A stretch of DNA of 64,000 nucleotides, taken from Tomitella biformata AHU 1821. Its GTDB lineage: Bacteria; Actinomycetota; Actinomycetes; Mycobacteriales; Mycobacteriaceae. This document shows, piece after piece, positions 30,269-38,784 of this stretch (positions are counted from its first letter, which is position 1; each line of letters opens with the position of its first letter). Under the pieces are notes generated by a model that saw nothing but the letters and a program-made list of their open reading frames with translations, ran no database searches and was not told the origin of the DNA. The translations under genes were made by a program, and so were the position numbers. The stretch spans positions 62,001-126,000 of the forward strand of contig NZ_BAVQ01000043.1 of NCBI RefSeq assembly GCF_000524475.1. Direction: 5' to 3'.

Positions 30269-31330
30269 CTATCTCGCCGCGACCAGCTCACCGGGCTGCT
30301 CCGCCGCCGCAGTCACACGCCGACGGCCCCGCTGATCGAGCGCCAGGAGGAGCAGCGCGCCGACCACGATCCAGCCGCCGAGGATCAGCAGGCCTGTGCC
30401 CAGTCCCGAGCCGCCGAAGAAGATCACCGAGCGCATGGACTGCATCGCTCCGGAGCCAACCCAGAAACTGTGCATGCCGTTCCAGAATCCAGGCAGGAAC
30501 GACGCCGGAATGGCGCCGCCCGCGCTGGGGAAGTTCAAGAAGATCGCGAACGTCATGATCAGGAAGATGGCGGACTGCCCGGCAAGCTTGTTGAGCCCGA
30601 GGGAGACGAGCCCGACGGCGAAGGTGTACGCCATGCCGATCAGGAGCAGCGCCACGAGCCCCGCGGCCGACGCGCCGTAGGCACCCACGAAAATCGACGA
30701 GACCGCGTAGGCCAACAGGGGCAACCCGGCCGACATCGCGCCGAGGATGCCCACCTGGCGGCGCAGCGTCATCCCGACCGCCACCTGGGAGAGGACCATG
30801 ACGGTGATGTAGCCGCCGATGGTGCACACGATCATGAAGTAGAACAGCCCCATGCCGGTGGAGTCGCCGGCACCGAGCGGGGCGGCGTCCTGCACGGTCA
30901 CAGTGGTGCCGAGCCCGTCTGCCAGGGGCTGCGCCACGTGCTCGACGGCCTGGGCCACCGTGATGCCGCCCCCGGAGGCAATGTGCGCGGTGACGGTTGG
31001 GCCGAGCTCGATCACGCCGGCCACCCGCTGTGCGCCGAGGTCCTCGAGTGCCCCCGCGCGGTCGGTGGTGGCGGTGATCTCGAACGCGCCGGGCGAGGAC
31101 TGGGCGATCTGGTCCGCGATCATCGACGTCTGCTGCGCCGGTCCGACGAGCGCGAGCTGCACGTTGTGCGGGACCGGGTTATGGAAGGCGCTGACGTAGC
31201 AGAGCGCGAACATGACCACGAAGAACACCGGGAAGGCCATCCCCTTGGCGATCATTGCGAGCGGGATGGCCCGCGCCGGGGCCGCGGCCGTCAACTCCTC
31301 GAGGTCATTGGTTCCGTGCTGTTCGGCCAT
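30269..31330 (-). CDS. ABC-2/DUF3533-like membrane protein
   Basis: A 353-residue membrane protein. One helix near the N-terminus (MAFPVFFVVMFALCYVSAF), a soluble extracellular part of about 140 residues, then five to six helices from about residue 170. This matches the YhgE/Pip-like and DUF3533 branch of the ABC-2 permease superfamily. No ATPase gene is nearby. The gene is divergent from a TetR regulator, across four palindromes, so it is probably an inducible export or membrane-stress protein. ATG 31330 is preceded closely by GGTGGAG; an in-frame GTG lies at 31339. The substrate is unknown. Confidence 0.7.
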   Translation of the reverse strand: MAEQHGTNDLEELTAAAPARAIPLAMIAKGMAFPVFFVVMFALCYVSAFHNPVPHNVQLALVGPAQQTSMIADQIAQSSPGAFEITATTDRAGALEDLGAQRVAGVIELGPTVTAHIASGGGITVAQAVEHVAQPLADGLGTTVTVQDAAPLGAGDSTGMGLFYFMIVCTIGGYITVMVLSQVAVGMTLRRQVGILGAMSAGLPLLAYAVSSIFVGAYGASAAGLVALLLIGMAYTFAVGLVSLGLNKLAGQSAIFLIMTFAIFLNFPSAGGAIPASFLPGFWNGMHSFWVGSGAMQSMRSVIFFGGSGLGTGLLILGGWIVVGALLLLALDQRGRRRVTAAAEQPGELVAAR

Positions 31331-31357
31331 GTGCTCCACCCTTCGTCGGCAATCATT

Positions 31358-31439
31358 GTCAACATTGTTGATTTCGACAGTCAACAGTGTTGACAAACCA
31401 CTGTCAACGTCGTTGACGGTGACGGTCAACACTGTTGAC
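31358..31439. promoter_or_regulatory. Array of four phased operator palindromes (TetR-type)
   Basis: Four 15-base sites of the form GTCAAC-N3-GTTGAC: 31358-31372 (last base T instead of C), 31380-31394, 31403-31417 and 31425-31439. Starts are 22, 23 and 22 bases apart, about two helical turns, so all sites face the same side. They fill the gap between the divergent TetR and membrane-protein genes and are the obvious operators for that TetR protein. Confidence 0.8.
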
Positions 31440-31503
31440 ACAGCAGGGCCGGTGGCGTTGGCTAGGCACGAGAAGATCCCGTTCAGACACACGAGGAGCG
31501 CCG

Positions 31504-32064
31504 ATGACCACAGCCGGTTCGCAGCACCACAGGGACGCGGTGCAGGAGGCGGCCGCAGAGTTGTTCTCCGAGCAGGGCTTCGCCGCGACGGGGGTGCGGG
31601 AGATCGCGGGCCGCGCCGGCGTCGACCCCGCCCTGGTGATCCGCTATTTCGGCTCCAAGGAGAAGCTGTTCTTGCGCACCATGACGATGTCGAGCGCCTT
31701 CGCCGACGCAATGCAGGGCCCGATGGCCCACCTCGGCGAGTCGCTGGTCGCGGTCGTGATCCGCAAGACCCTCCCCCCGCCCGCCCCCATGGCCACCGGC
31801 GTCTTCGTGGCACTGCTGCGCGCCTCTGACCGCCCAACCGTGCAGGAGCACCTGCGCGAGTCGGTGGACGAGATGATCGTCGCCCTCCTCGCGCCGCGGC
31901 TGCAGGGCCCCGACGCGGAACTCCGCTCCCGGCTGGTGTCCGCCCAGATCACCGGGCTGATGGCGGCGCTATTCGCGATCGAGGACCCAGGGCTGCTGGC
32001 CGCGCCGCAGGAGCTGATCGCGCGACACTACGGGCGCGCGATCCAGACGCTGCTGGACAACTAG
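31504..32064 (+). CDS. TetR-family transcriptional regulator
   Basis: A 186-residue repressor. The N-terminal helix-turn-helix reads AAAELFSEQGFAATGVREIAGRAG followed by ALVIRYFGSKEKLF, the standard TetR pattern; the C-terminal helical domain (about residues 60-186) would bind an unknown ligand. GAGGAG lies 6 bases before the ATG. It is divergent from the membrane-protein gene, with the four palindromes between, so it probably represses both genes. Sequence alone gives no hint of the inducer. Confidence 0.9.
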   Translation: MTTAGSQHHRDAVQEAAAELFSEQGFAATGVREIAGRAGVDPALVIRYFGSKEKLFLRTMTMSSAFADAMQGPMAHLGESLVAVVIRKTLPPPAPMATGVFVALLRASDRPTVQEHLRESVDEMIVALLAPRLQGPDAELRSRLVSAQITGLMAALFAIEDPGLLAAPQELIARHYGRAIQTLLDN

Positions 32065-32072
32065 CCTTCATC

Positions 32073-32118
32073 GTCAACCGTGGGTTGACGATCTACCAGT
32101 CGTCAACCTATCGTTGAC
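32073..32118 (+). promoter_or_regulatory. Two operator palindromes overlapping a leaderless promoter
   Basis: Two 17-base sites, GTCAAC-N5-GTTGAC, at 32073-32089 and 32102-32118. The first supplies the -35 TTGACG (32085-32090) and the second holds the -10 TATCGT (32109-32114), 18 bases apart and 6 bases before the ATG at 32121. A protein bound at either site would block the promoter. The half-sites equal those of the TetR array, but the spacer is 5 instead of 3. Confidence 0.75.
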
Positions 32119-32120
32119 GC

Positions 32121-32834
32121 ATGACCCCACAGCAGCCCGCGCACCCCATCCGCCTCGACGACCTCATCGACGCCATCAGGAGAGTCCAGTCCGAGCCGCT
32201 CGACCAACTCTCCGACGCCGTGATCGCCGCCGCCCACCTGGGCGAGGTGTCCGACCACCTCATTGGCCATTTCGTGGACCAGGCCCGACGCGCCGGCGCG
32301 TCGTGGACCGAGATCGGCACGAGCATGGGCGTGAGCAAGCAGGCCGCGCAGAAGCGCTTCGTCCCCAAGGGCTCCCCGTCGACCCTGGATCCGAACGAGG
32401 GCTTCGCCCGCTTCACCGAGCGCACCAAGAACGTGGTGGTGCGCTCGATGGACGAGGCCCGCGCCGCCGGCAACGCCGAGATCGGTGCCACGCACCTGGT
32501 CCTCGGCCTGCTGACAGAGCCGGAATCCCTCGCCGCGCTCGCCATCACGGCGCAGTCCGTCACCCTCGATCAGGTGCGCGCCGCGGCGACGGCGGCGCTG
32601 CCTGCGAAAGCGGAGTCCGTCCCGGACCTCATCCCCTATGACGCGGGTGCCCGGAAGGTCCTCGAGATGACCTTCCGGGAGGCACTTCGCCTGGGCCACA
32701 ACTACGTCGGCACCGAGCACCTGCTCCTCGCCCTGCTCGAGCAAGAGCAGGGCGAGGGCCCACTGAACACGGTCGGGATCACGAAGGCAGCCGCCGAGAA
32801 GACCATCCTCGAAGTCCTCGCCTCGCTGGATTGA
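32121..32834 (+). CDS. Helix-turn-helix protein with two Clp-N repeats
   Basis: A 237-residue protein. Residues about 35-80 contain a helix-turn-helix, ASWTEIGTSMGVSKQAAQKRF; then come two Clp N-terminal repeats (about 94-150, AEIGATHLVLGLL; and 165-235, GHNYVGTEHLLLALLEQEQG), as in the substrate-binding domain of ClpC. There is no ATPase domain. Such proteins are common in actinobacteria and are thought to be regulators or adaptors linked to proteostasis; the exact role is not established. The palindromes over its own promoter suggest autoregulation. It starts with a leaderless ATG. Confidence 0.8.
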   Translation: MTPQQPAHPIRLDDLIDAIRRVQSEPLDQLSDAVIAAAHLGEVSDHLIGHFVDQARRAGASWTEIGTSMGVSKQAAQKRFVPKGSPSTLDPNEGFARFTERTKNVVVRSMDEARAAGNAEIGATHLVLGLLTEPESLAALAITAQSVTLDQVRAAATAALPAKAESVPDLIPYDAGARKVLEMTFREALRLGHNYVGTEHLLLALLEQEQGEGPLNTVGITKAAAEKTILEVLASLD

Positions 32835-32863
32835 TCGATCCGTGTCTCCCACGAGATGGCGAA

Positions 32864-34282
32864 TCATCGGTAGAGACTAAGCGCGGCGGGTCGGCTCGCG
32901 AACCGGAAGTCGCGCCCGCGGCCGGTCACCTCCCCGTCCACTGCGAGCGGAATCGGGTCGCCATGCAGTTCAGCCGTGACGGCATCGACATTCTGGTGCA
33001 TGTATGCCGCCGAGCTCGCCAAGGTCCCGGTGCTTGCAGACCACAACAGCCGGACACGCGACCAGCGCCGGTCCGCGCGCAGGCACCGGACGTCGAGGGT
33101 GCTCTCGTTCACCGCCGGTCGGGACAGCGGAACTTGGTCCGACGGCGCGTACCGGCCGTTGCCGACGAACAGCATCCAGATCGACATCGACCGGCCGTCC
33201 AACGACAACGGGATCGGCTCCGCCGTCGCCAACACCCGGACCATAGCGACGGCGGCGGCCGGCCACTTGCCAAGTCGCGATTCCCATCGTTCTCGGAGCC
33301 GGACCATCTCGGGATACCCGCCCAGGCTCGCAACATTGACGAAGGCCTCCGCAGGTTTCCCGTCGCACTGCACCGCGCCGACATCAACCCGGACCGCACG
33401 TCCCGCCGCCACCGCATCGCGCGTGGCGGCGATGTCCTCCACGGAGACGTCGCGCGCGAAGTGGTTCAGCGTGCCGCCGGGGAATACCGCCAATGCGAGA
33501 TCGTGCCGAAGCGCGGCCTCCACCGCGGTCACAACTGTGCCGTCGCCGCCGCACACCCCGAGCGCGCGGGGCGCCCTGCGTTCGACGGCGGCGTCGAGTT
33601 GCGCGCCGACGTCACCGTCCACGTCGGCGAGGATGATGGTGGCTGCCGGCAGCAGATCCCGCAAGCGGATGCTGGGGTCCTCGTCGCCGGAGCCCGCCCC
33701 TGGGTTGACCAAGATCAGCATGCCGCTGCCATCCGGCAGGGCCGGCGCGGATATGGCGGGGCCGAGAGCGGCGGACTCGTCCGCACGGACCGCCCACCAG
33801 CGCCGGGTGCCAACTGCGACCGCCGCTCCGATCGCAGCTCCAGCCAGCACATCCGACGGCCAGTGCACGCCGATGTGGACTCGCGAGTACGCGACCGCAG
33901 CGCCGATCGGGGCGACGAGCGCCCCGGCAGCAGGCGACTCCAGGCTCATTCCGGTGACGAAGGCGGCCGCCGAGGCTGCGTGCCCCGACGGGAACGACGA
34001 CGACGCGGGAACCCGCCGCGGCCGCCGGCCCAGCGCAATGAGCTCCTGCGACGGGCGAGGACGTGGGAGCACGGGCTTGAGCAACGCGTTGGTCAGTGCG
34101 CTGGCCCCGGCAAGGGACAGCACACCGCGAACGCCTGCGCGCCGGGTGCGTCCACCCACCGCATACGCGGCGGCCCCGACCGCGAACCACAATAGACCGT
34201 GGTCGGCCGCGCGGCTGGCGGCGCGTAATCCGCTGTCGACCCACGTCCTCGACCCGACATTGATCGCTTCCTGATTCGTCAC
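32864..34282 (-). CDS. Fusion of PAP2 phosphatase and diacylglycerol kinase-type lipid kinase
   Basis: A 472-residue protein. Residues 1-160 are a PAP2 phosphatase with the three signature motifs KPVLPRPRP, SSSFPSGHAAS and SRVHIGVHWPSD and several membrane helices. Residues about 185-470 are a lipid kinase of the DAGK/YegS type with ILVNPGAGSG, VCGGDGTV and FPGGTLNHFARD. One half removes a phosphate from a lipid phosphate and the other can add one, so it may recycle undecaprenyl phosphate, phosphatidate or a glycolipid intermediate. It converges on the Clp-N gene with 29 bases between stops and is divergent from kdpF. Confidence 0.85.
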   Translation of the reverse strand: MTNQEAINVGSRTWVDSGLRAASRAADHGLLWFAVGAAAYAVGGRTRRAGVRGVLSLAGASALTNALLKPVLPRPRPSQELIALGRRPRRVPASSSFPSGHAASAAAFVTGMSLESPAAGALVAPIGAAVAYSRVHIGVHWPSDVLAGAAIGAAVAVGTRRWWAVRADESAALGPAISAPALPDGSGMLILVNPGAGSGDEDPSIRLRDLLPAATIILADVDGDVGAQLDAAVERRAPRALGVCGGDGTVVTAVEAALRHDLALAVFPGGTLNHFARDVSVEDIAATRDAVAAGRAVRVDVGAVQCDGKPAEAFVNVASLGGYPEMVRLRERWESRLGKWPAAAVAMVRVLATAEPIPLSLDGRSMSIWMLFVGNGRYAPSDQVPLSRPAVNESTLDVRCLRADRRWSRVRLLWSASTGTLASSAAYMHQNVDAVTAELHGDPIPLAVDGEVTGRGRDFRFASRPAALSLYR

Positions 34283-34441
34283 AGCTCCACGCTAGACGGT
34301 GTGGTTCAGGCCGGGGTCTATCTGCGTACAAATCGCGCGCGTGAAGTTCAAGAATCCATGCCCGTCAAGAAGTGGTCAACAACCGCTAAGAACCCGTAAA
34401 GGTCGCGGCCGCCGCCGGTCCGCAGGACTTGAATCGCCTAC

Positions 34442-34531
34442 ATGAGCTTATTGAGCGTGTTCCTGCTTATCGCGGTGGCCGCCCTCGCGGCATACCTGCT
34501 GGCGGCCCTGGTCCTCCCGGAGAAATTCTGA
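34442..34531 (+). CDS. kdpF: KdpF small membrane subunit
   Basis: A 29-residue peptide, [20 protein letters not shown] and then AALVLPEKF, forming one transmembrane helix as in other KdpF proteins, which stabilise the KdpABC complex. Its TGA shares one base with the kdpA ATG (TGATG). No clear ribosome-binding site precedes the ATG; TTGAAT lies 7 bases before it and may be a -10 for leaderless transcription. Confidence 0.88.
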   Translation: MSLLSVFLLIAVAALAAYLLAALVLPEKF

Positions 34532-36189
34532 TGTCCGCCGGCTGGGCCGCGGCGGTGACCGTCCTGGTGCTGGTGATCGCGCTAGCGGCCGTCTATGCGC
34601 CGCTGGGCGACTATATGGCGCGGGTGCTGAACTCCCCCAAGCACTCCCGTGTGGAGCGCGGCATCTACCGGGTCTGCGGCATCGACCCCGACGCCGAGCA
34701 GAGCCCCCGCGCCTACACGTTCAGTGTGCTGGCGTTCAGCGCCGTCGGCATCGCCGTGCTCGTGGCCATCCTCATGCTGCAGCAACACCTGCCGAATTCA
34801 CGGGAGCTGCCCGGGATGCCCGCGCCGATGGCGGTCAACACCGCGGTCTCCTTTGTCACCAACACGAACTGGCAGTCGTACGCCGGCGAGTCCACCCTCG
34901 GGTTCACCGCGCAGATGGCCGGCCTGGCGGTGCAGAACTTTCTGTCCGCGGCCGTCGGCATCGCGGTGGCCGTCGCCCTGATCCGCGGCTTCGTCCGCGT
35001 GCGGAGCGGCGAGCTCGGCAACTTCTGGGTGGACCTCACCCGCGCGACGCTGCGAATCCTGTTGCCCCTCGCCGTGATCGGGGCACTGGTGCTGCTGGCC
35101 AGCGGCGTGGTGCAGAACTTCGCCGATGTCACGGTGAACACCCTCGGCGGCGGCAGCCAGATGATTCCAGGCGGGCCCGTCGCCAGCCAGGAGGCCATCA
35201 AGGTGCTGGGCACCAATGGTGGCGGCCTCTTCAATGCCAACTCGGCGCACCCGCTGGAGAACCCGAACGCGTTCAGCAATTTCTTCCAGATCTTCCTCAT
35301 CCTGCTGATCCCGATCTGCCTCACCCGAACCCTCGGCACGATGCTGCACAACCGCCGCCAGGGCCTGGCCCTGCTGGGCGCGATGGTCACGCTGCTGACG
35401 GGCTCCCTGGCCGTCACCGCCTGGGCCGAGATGGGCGGGCGCTCGCTCGCGGCGCAGGCGGCCGGCGGTGCCATGGAGGGCAAGGAGGTCCGGTTCGGGG
35501 AGTTCGGCTCTGCGCTGTTCGCCACCGCCACGACCAACACCTCGACGGGGGCGGTCAATGCCGCCCACGATTCGCTGACCCCCACGGGCGGCGGCGCGAC
35601 GATCGTCAACATGATGCTGGGCGAGGTGTCGCCGGGCGGCGTCGGCTCGGGGCTCTACGGCATCCTGATCGCCGCCATCGTCGCGGTGTTCATCGCCGGG
35701 CTGCTGGTGGGCCGCACCCCGGAGCTGCTCGGCAAGAAGATCGGGACCCGCGAGATGACCTTCGTCGCGCTGTACACCCTGGCCACGCCGGCCGTGGTGC
35801 TCGTCGGGATCGGCTCGTCGATCGCGCTGCCCGCCACCCCCGCCGCGATGGGCAACCCGGGCTCCCCCGGATTCAGCGAGGTGGTCTACGCGTTCACCTC
35901 CGCCGCCAACAACAACGGCAGCGCGTTCGGCGGGCTCACCGTGACCTCCCCGTACTTCCAGTACGCCCTGGCCGCGGCCATGCTGCTGGGTCGGCTGCTG
36001 CCGATAGCGCTCGTCCTGGCGCTGGCCGGCTCGCTCGCCAAACAGGGCAAGGTGCCCGTCACCGCCGGCACCCTCCCCACCCACACCCCCCTGTTCGCGG
36101 GGCTCGTGGTCGGCGTGATCTTGCTGATCACCGGCCTCACGTACTTCCCCACACTCGCCCTCGGACCCATCGCGGAGGCCCTGAAATGA
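34531..36189 (+). CDS. kdpA: Potassium-transporting ATPase, KdpA channel subunit
   Basis: A 552-residue membrane protein that forms the selective potassium pathway of the high-affinity KdpFABC pump. It belongs to the SKT channel superfamily; the four pseudo-filter loops are visible around [46 protein letters not shown] and [13 protein letters not shown]. It is full length, with no lesions. The stop overlaps kdpB by 4 bases (ATGA). Kdp operons are induced by low potassium or by osmotic upshift. Confidence 0.96.
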   Translation: MSAGWAAAVTVLVLVIALAAVYAPLGDYMARVLNSPKHSRVERGIYRVCGIDPDAEQSPRAYTFSVLAFSAVGIAVLVAILMLQQHLPNSRELPGMPAPMAVNTAVSFVTNTNWQSYAGESTLGFTAQMAGLAVQNFLSAAVGIAVAVALIRGFVRVRSGELGNFWVDLTRATLRILLPLAVIGALVLLASGVVQNFADVTVNTLGGGSQMIPGGPVASQEAIKVLGTNGGGLFNANSAHPLENPNAFSNFFQIFLILLIPICLTRTLGTMLHNRRQGLALLGAMVTLLTGSLAVTAWAEMGGRSLAAQAAGGAMEGKEVRFGEFGSALFATATTNTSTGAVNAAHDSLTPTGGGATIVNMMLGEVSPGGVGSGLYGILIAAIVAVFIAGLLVGRTPELLGKKIGTREMTFVALYTLATPAVVLVGIGSSIALPATPAAMGNPGSPGFSEVVYAFTSAANNNGSAFGGLTVTSPYFQYALAAAMLLGRLLPIALVLALAGSLAKQGKVPVTAGTLPTHTPLFAGLVVGVILLITGLTYFPTLALGPIAEALK

Positions 36190-38183
36190 TGAGAATGATT
36201 GCGACGCAACTGCCCTCAGCGCTGCGCAAGCTAGACCCGCGGCACCTATGGCGCAGCCCGGTGATGTTCATCGTGTGGATCGGCTCGGTAGCGACCACGG
36301 TCGCGGCCATCGCCGACCCGGGTGTGTTCACCATCTCGCTGACCAGCTGGCTGTCGCTCACAGTGATTTTCGGGAACCTCGCAGAGGCCGTCGCCGAGGG
36401 CCGCGGCAAGGCGCAGGCCGCGTCGCTGCGCGCGGCGCGCTCTATCGCCATGGCCCGGGTGCTCGGCGACGACGGCGGCGAGACCCTCGAGCCGGGCACC
36501 CAACTCAAGGTGGGCGACCGGGTGATCGTCTCCGCCGGCGAGGTCATCCCGGGTGACGGGGACGTGGTCGAGGGCGTCGCCTCCGTGGACGAGGCCGCCA
36601 TCACCGGCGAGTCCGCGCCCGTGATCCGCGAGGCCGGCGGGGACCGCTGTTCCGTCACCGGCGGCACCCGGGTCCTCTCGGACGAGATCGTCGTGAAGAT
36701 CACCTCCGCCCCCGGAGAGACGTTCCTAGACAAGATGATCGCGCTCGTCGAGGGCGCGTCCCGGCGCAAGACCCCGAACGAGGTCGCGCTCTCGATCCTC
36801 CTCGCCGCGTTGACGCTGGTGTTCCTCATGGCCGTCGCGACCCTCGCCCCGATGGCCGTCTACGCCGGCGCCCCACAGCGGGTCGTGGTGCTCATCGCGC
36901 TGCTGGTGTGCCTGATCCCCACCACGATCGGCGCACTGCTCTCGGCCATCGGCATCGCGGGCATGGACCGCCTGGTGCGGGTGAACGTGCTCGCCATGTC
37001 CGGGCGCGCGGTCGAGGCCGCCGGTGATGTGTCGACCCTGCTGCTGGACAAGACCGGGACCATCACCTTGGGCAACCGGGAGGCGTCGCGGCTGATCCCG
37101 CTGGACGGGGTGAGCGCCGAAGAGTTGCGCACGGCCGCACGGCTTTCCAGCCTGGCAGACCAGACCCCGGAGGGCCGTTCAATCGTCGCGCTGGCGCAGG
37201 CTTCCGGAGGCGCCGACGAGGCTGAGCCCGCTGGCGCGGAGTACCTCGAGTTCACGGCGCAGACGCGCATGTCGGGGGTCGACCTCGAGGACGGCGCCCA
37301 GATCCGCAAGGGCGCGGGCTCGGCCGTCGAGTCCTGGCTAGGCAGTCCCGGCGCCAGCCCCCAGCTGGCACGCACCATCGAGGGCATCGCGCGCGACGGC
37401 GGCACCCCGCTGGTGGTCGCCGAGAAGACCGCCACGCGCGCCCGGGCGCTCGGCGTGATCCACCTCAAGGACGTGGTCAAACCCGGTATGGCGGAACGCT
37501 TCGCGCAGATGCGGGCGATGGGGATCCGCACGGTGATGGTCACCGGGGACAACGCGCTCACCGCCAAGTCCATCGCCGCGGAGGCCGGGGTGGACGACTT
37601 CCTCGCCGAGGCCACCCCCGAGGACAAGCTCACCCTCATCCGCCAGGAACAGGCGGGTGGGCGCCTCGTCGCGATGACCGGGGATGGCACCAACGACGCG
37701 CCCGCGCTGGCCGCCGCCGACGTCGGGGTGGCCATGAACACGGGCACCTCCGCCGCGAAGGAGGCCGGGAACATGGTGGACCTGGACTCGGACCCCACCA
37801 AGCTGATCGACATCGTGGAGATCGGCAAGCAACTGCTGATCACCCGCGGCGCCCTGACCACGTTCTCCATCGCCAACGACATCGCCAAGTACTTCGCGAT
37901 CATCCCCGCGATGTTCATGGTCGCCTATCCCCCGCTGTCGACGCTGAACATCATGCGCCTATCCAGCCCGGAGTCCGCGATCCTGTCCGCCGTGATCTTC
38001 AACGCGCTCATCATCATCGCGCTGATCCCCCTGGCCCTGCGCGGGGTGAAGTTCCGGGCAGCGTCCGCGGCGGCGGTGCTGCGGCGCAACCTCCTAGTCT
38101 TCGGAGTCGGCGGCGTGATCGCGCCATTCCTGGGCATCAAGCTCATCGACCTTCTCGTCTCCACCCTTCCCGGAATCAGGTGA
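36186..38183 (+). CDS. kdpB: Potassium-transporting P-type ATPase, KdpB
   Basis: The 665-residue ATP-hydrolysing subunit. The phosphorylated aspartate is in [12 protein letters not shown] (Asp288); TGES in the actuator domain reads [11 protein letters not shown], and the hinge is [21 protein letters not shown]. The serine in the TGES motif region known to be phosphorylated for inhibition in E. coli (TGESxPV) is present in context. It overlaps kdpA and kdpC by 4 bases each, so the subunits are translationally coupled. Confidence 0.96.
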   Translation: MMRMIATQLPSALRKLDPRHLWRSPVMFIVWIGSVATTVAAIADPGVFTISLTSWLSLTVIFGNLAEAVAEGRGKAQAASLRAARSIAMARVLGDDGGETLEPGTQLKVGDRVIVSAGEVIPGDGDVVEGVASVDEAAITGESAPVIREAGGDRCSVTGGTRVLSDEIVVKITSAPGETFLDKMIALVEGASRRKTPNEVALSILLAALTLVFLMAVATLAPMAVYAGAPQRVVVLIALLVCLIPTTIGALLSAIGIAGMDRLVRVNVLAMSGRAVEAAGDVSTLLLDKTGTITLGNREASRLIPLDGVSAEELRTAARLSSLADQTPEGRSIVALAQASGGADEAEPAGAEYLEFTAQTRMSGVDLEDGAQIRKGAGSAVESWLGSPGASPQLARTIEGIARDGGTPLVVAEKTATRARALGVIHLKDVVKPGMAERFAQMRAMGIRTVMVTGDNALTAKSIAAEAGVDDFLAEATPEDKLTLIRQEQAGGRLVAMTGDGTNDAPALAAADVGVAMNTGTSAAKEAGNMVDLDSDPTKLIDIVEIGKQLLITRGALTTFSIANDIAKYFAIIPAMFMVAYPPLSTLNIMRLSSPESAILSAVIFNALIIIALIPLALRGVKFRAASAAAVLRRNLLVFGVGGVIAPFLGIKLIDLLVSTLPGIR

Positions 38184-38779
38184 ATCTCGTGCGCACACTC
38201 CATGACCTCGGCCGCCAGTCCCTCGCGGGGCTGCGCGTGCTCGCGGTGCTCACCATAATCCTGGGGGTGCTGTTCCCCCTGGCGATCTGGGGCGCGAGCT
38301 TCGCGTTCCACGATCGCGCGACCGGACAGCTTATCCGCGTGGACGGGCAGGTGGTCGGCTCCGCGCTGATCGCCCAGCCGTCCCCCTCGGGGATCAGCTG
38401 GTTCCAGCCGCGGCCATCCGCCGTCGACTACGATGGGCTCGGCTCCGGGGCCAGCAACCTCGGCCCGTCCAACCCGGAGTTGATCGCCCAGATCGACCAG
38501 CGTCGGACAGCCATCGCCGCGCAGGACGGGGTGTCGCCGGAGCAGGTCCCGGCGGACGCGCTGACCGCCTCCGCGTCGGGCCTGGACCCCGACATCTCCC
38601 CCGCCTACGCGCAGATCCAGGTGGCGCGGGTGGCCGCGGCGAACAACCTGCCGACCCAGACCGTGGCGGATCTGGTCGCGGCGCACACGGCGGGGCGCAT
38701 GTTCGGGCTCCTCGGCGAGCCGACGGTCAACGTGCTCACGCTCAATATCGCCGTGCAGGCTGCGGCGGGGGCACACTAG
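38180..38779 (+). CDS. kdpC: Potassium-transporting ATPase, KdpC subunit
   Basis: A 199-residue subunit with one N-terminal transmembrane helix ([21 protein letters not shown]) and an extracytoplasmic domain. Family motifs are visible: [26 protein letters not shown] and [21 protein letters not shown]. The start is a GTG that overlaps the kdpB stop (GTGA). KdpD starts 5 bases after the stop. Confidence 0.95.
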   Translation: MNLVRTLHDLGRQSLAGLRVLAVLTIILGVLFPLAIWGASFAFHDRATGQLIRVDGQVVGSALIAQPSPSGISWFQPRPSAVDYDGLGSGASNLGPSNPELIAQIDQRRTAIAAQDGVSPEQVPADALTASASGLDPDISPAYAQIQVARVAAANNLPTQTVADLVAAHTAGRMFGLLGEPTVNVLTLNIAVQAAAGAH

Positions 38780-38784
38780 TAGCC

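Noticed and set aside
31358-31439. CRISPR-like array
   Set aside because: Repeats are 15-bp palindromes with 7-8 base spacers and sit in a divergent promoter, so they are operators.
34283-34441. Cyclic di-AMP (ydaO/kdp) riboswitch before kdpF
   Set aside because: The conserved ydaO core segments could not be found, and kdpF may be leaderless.
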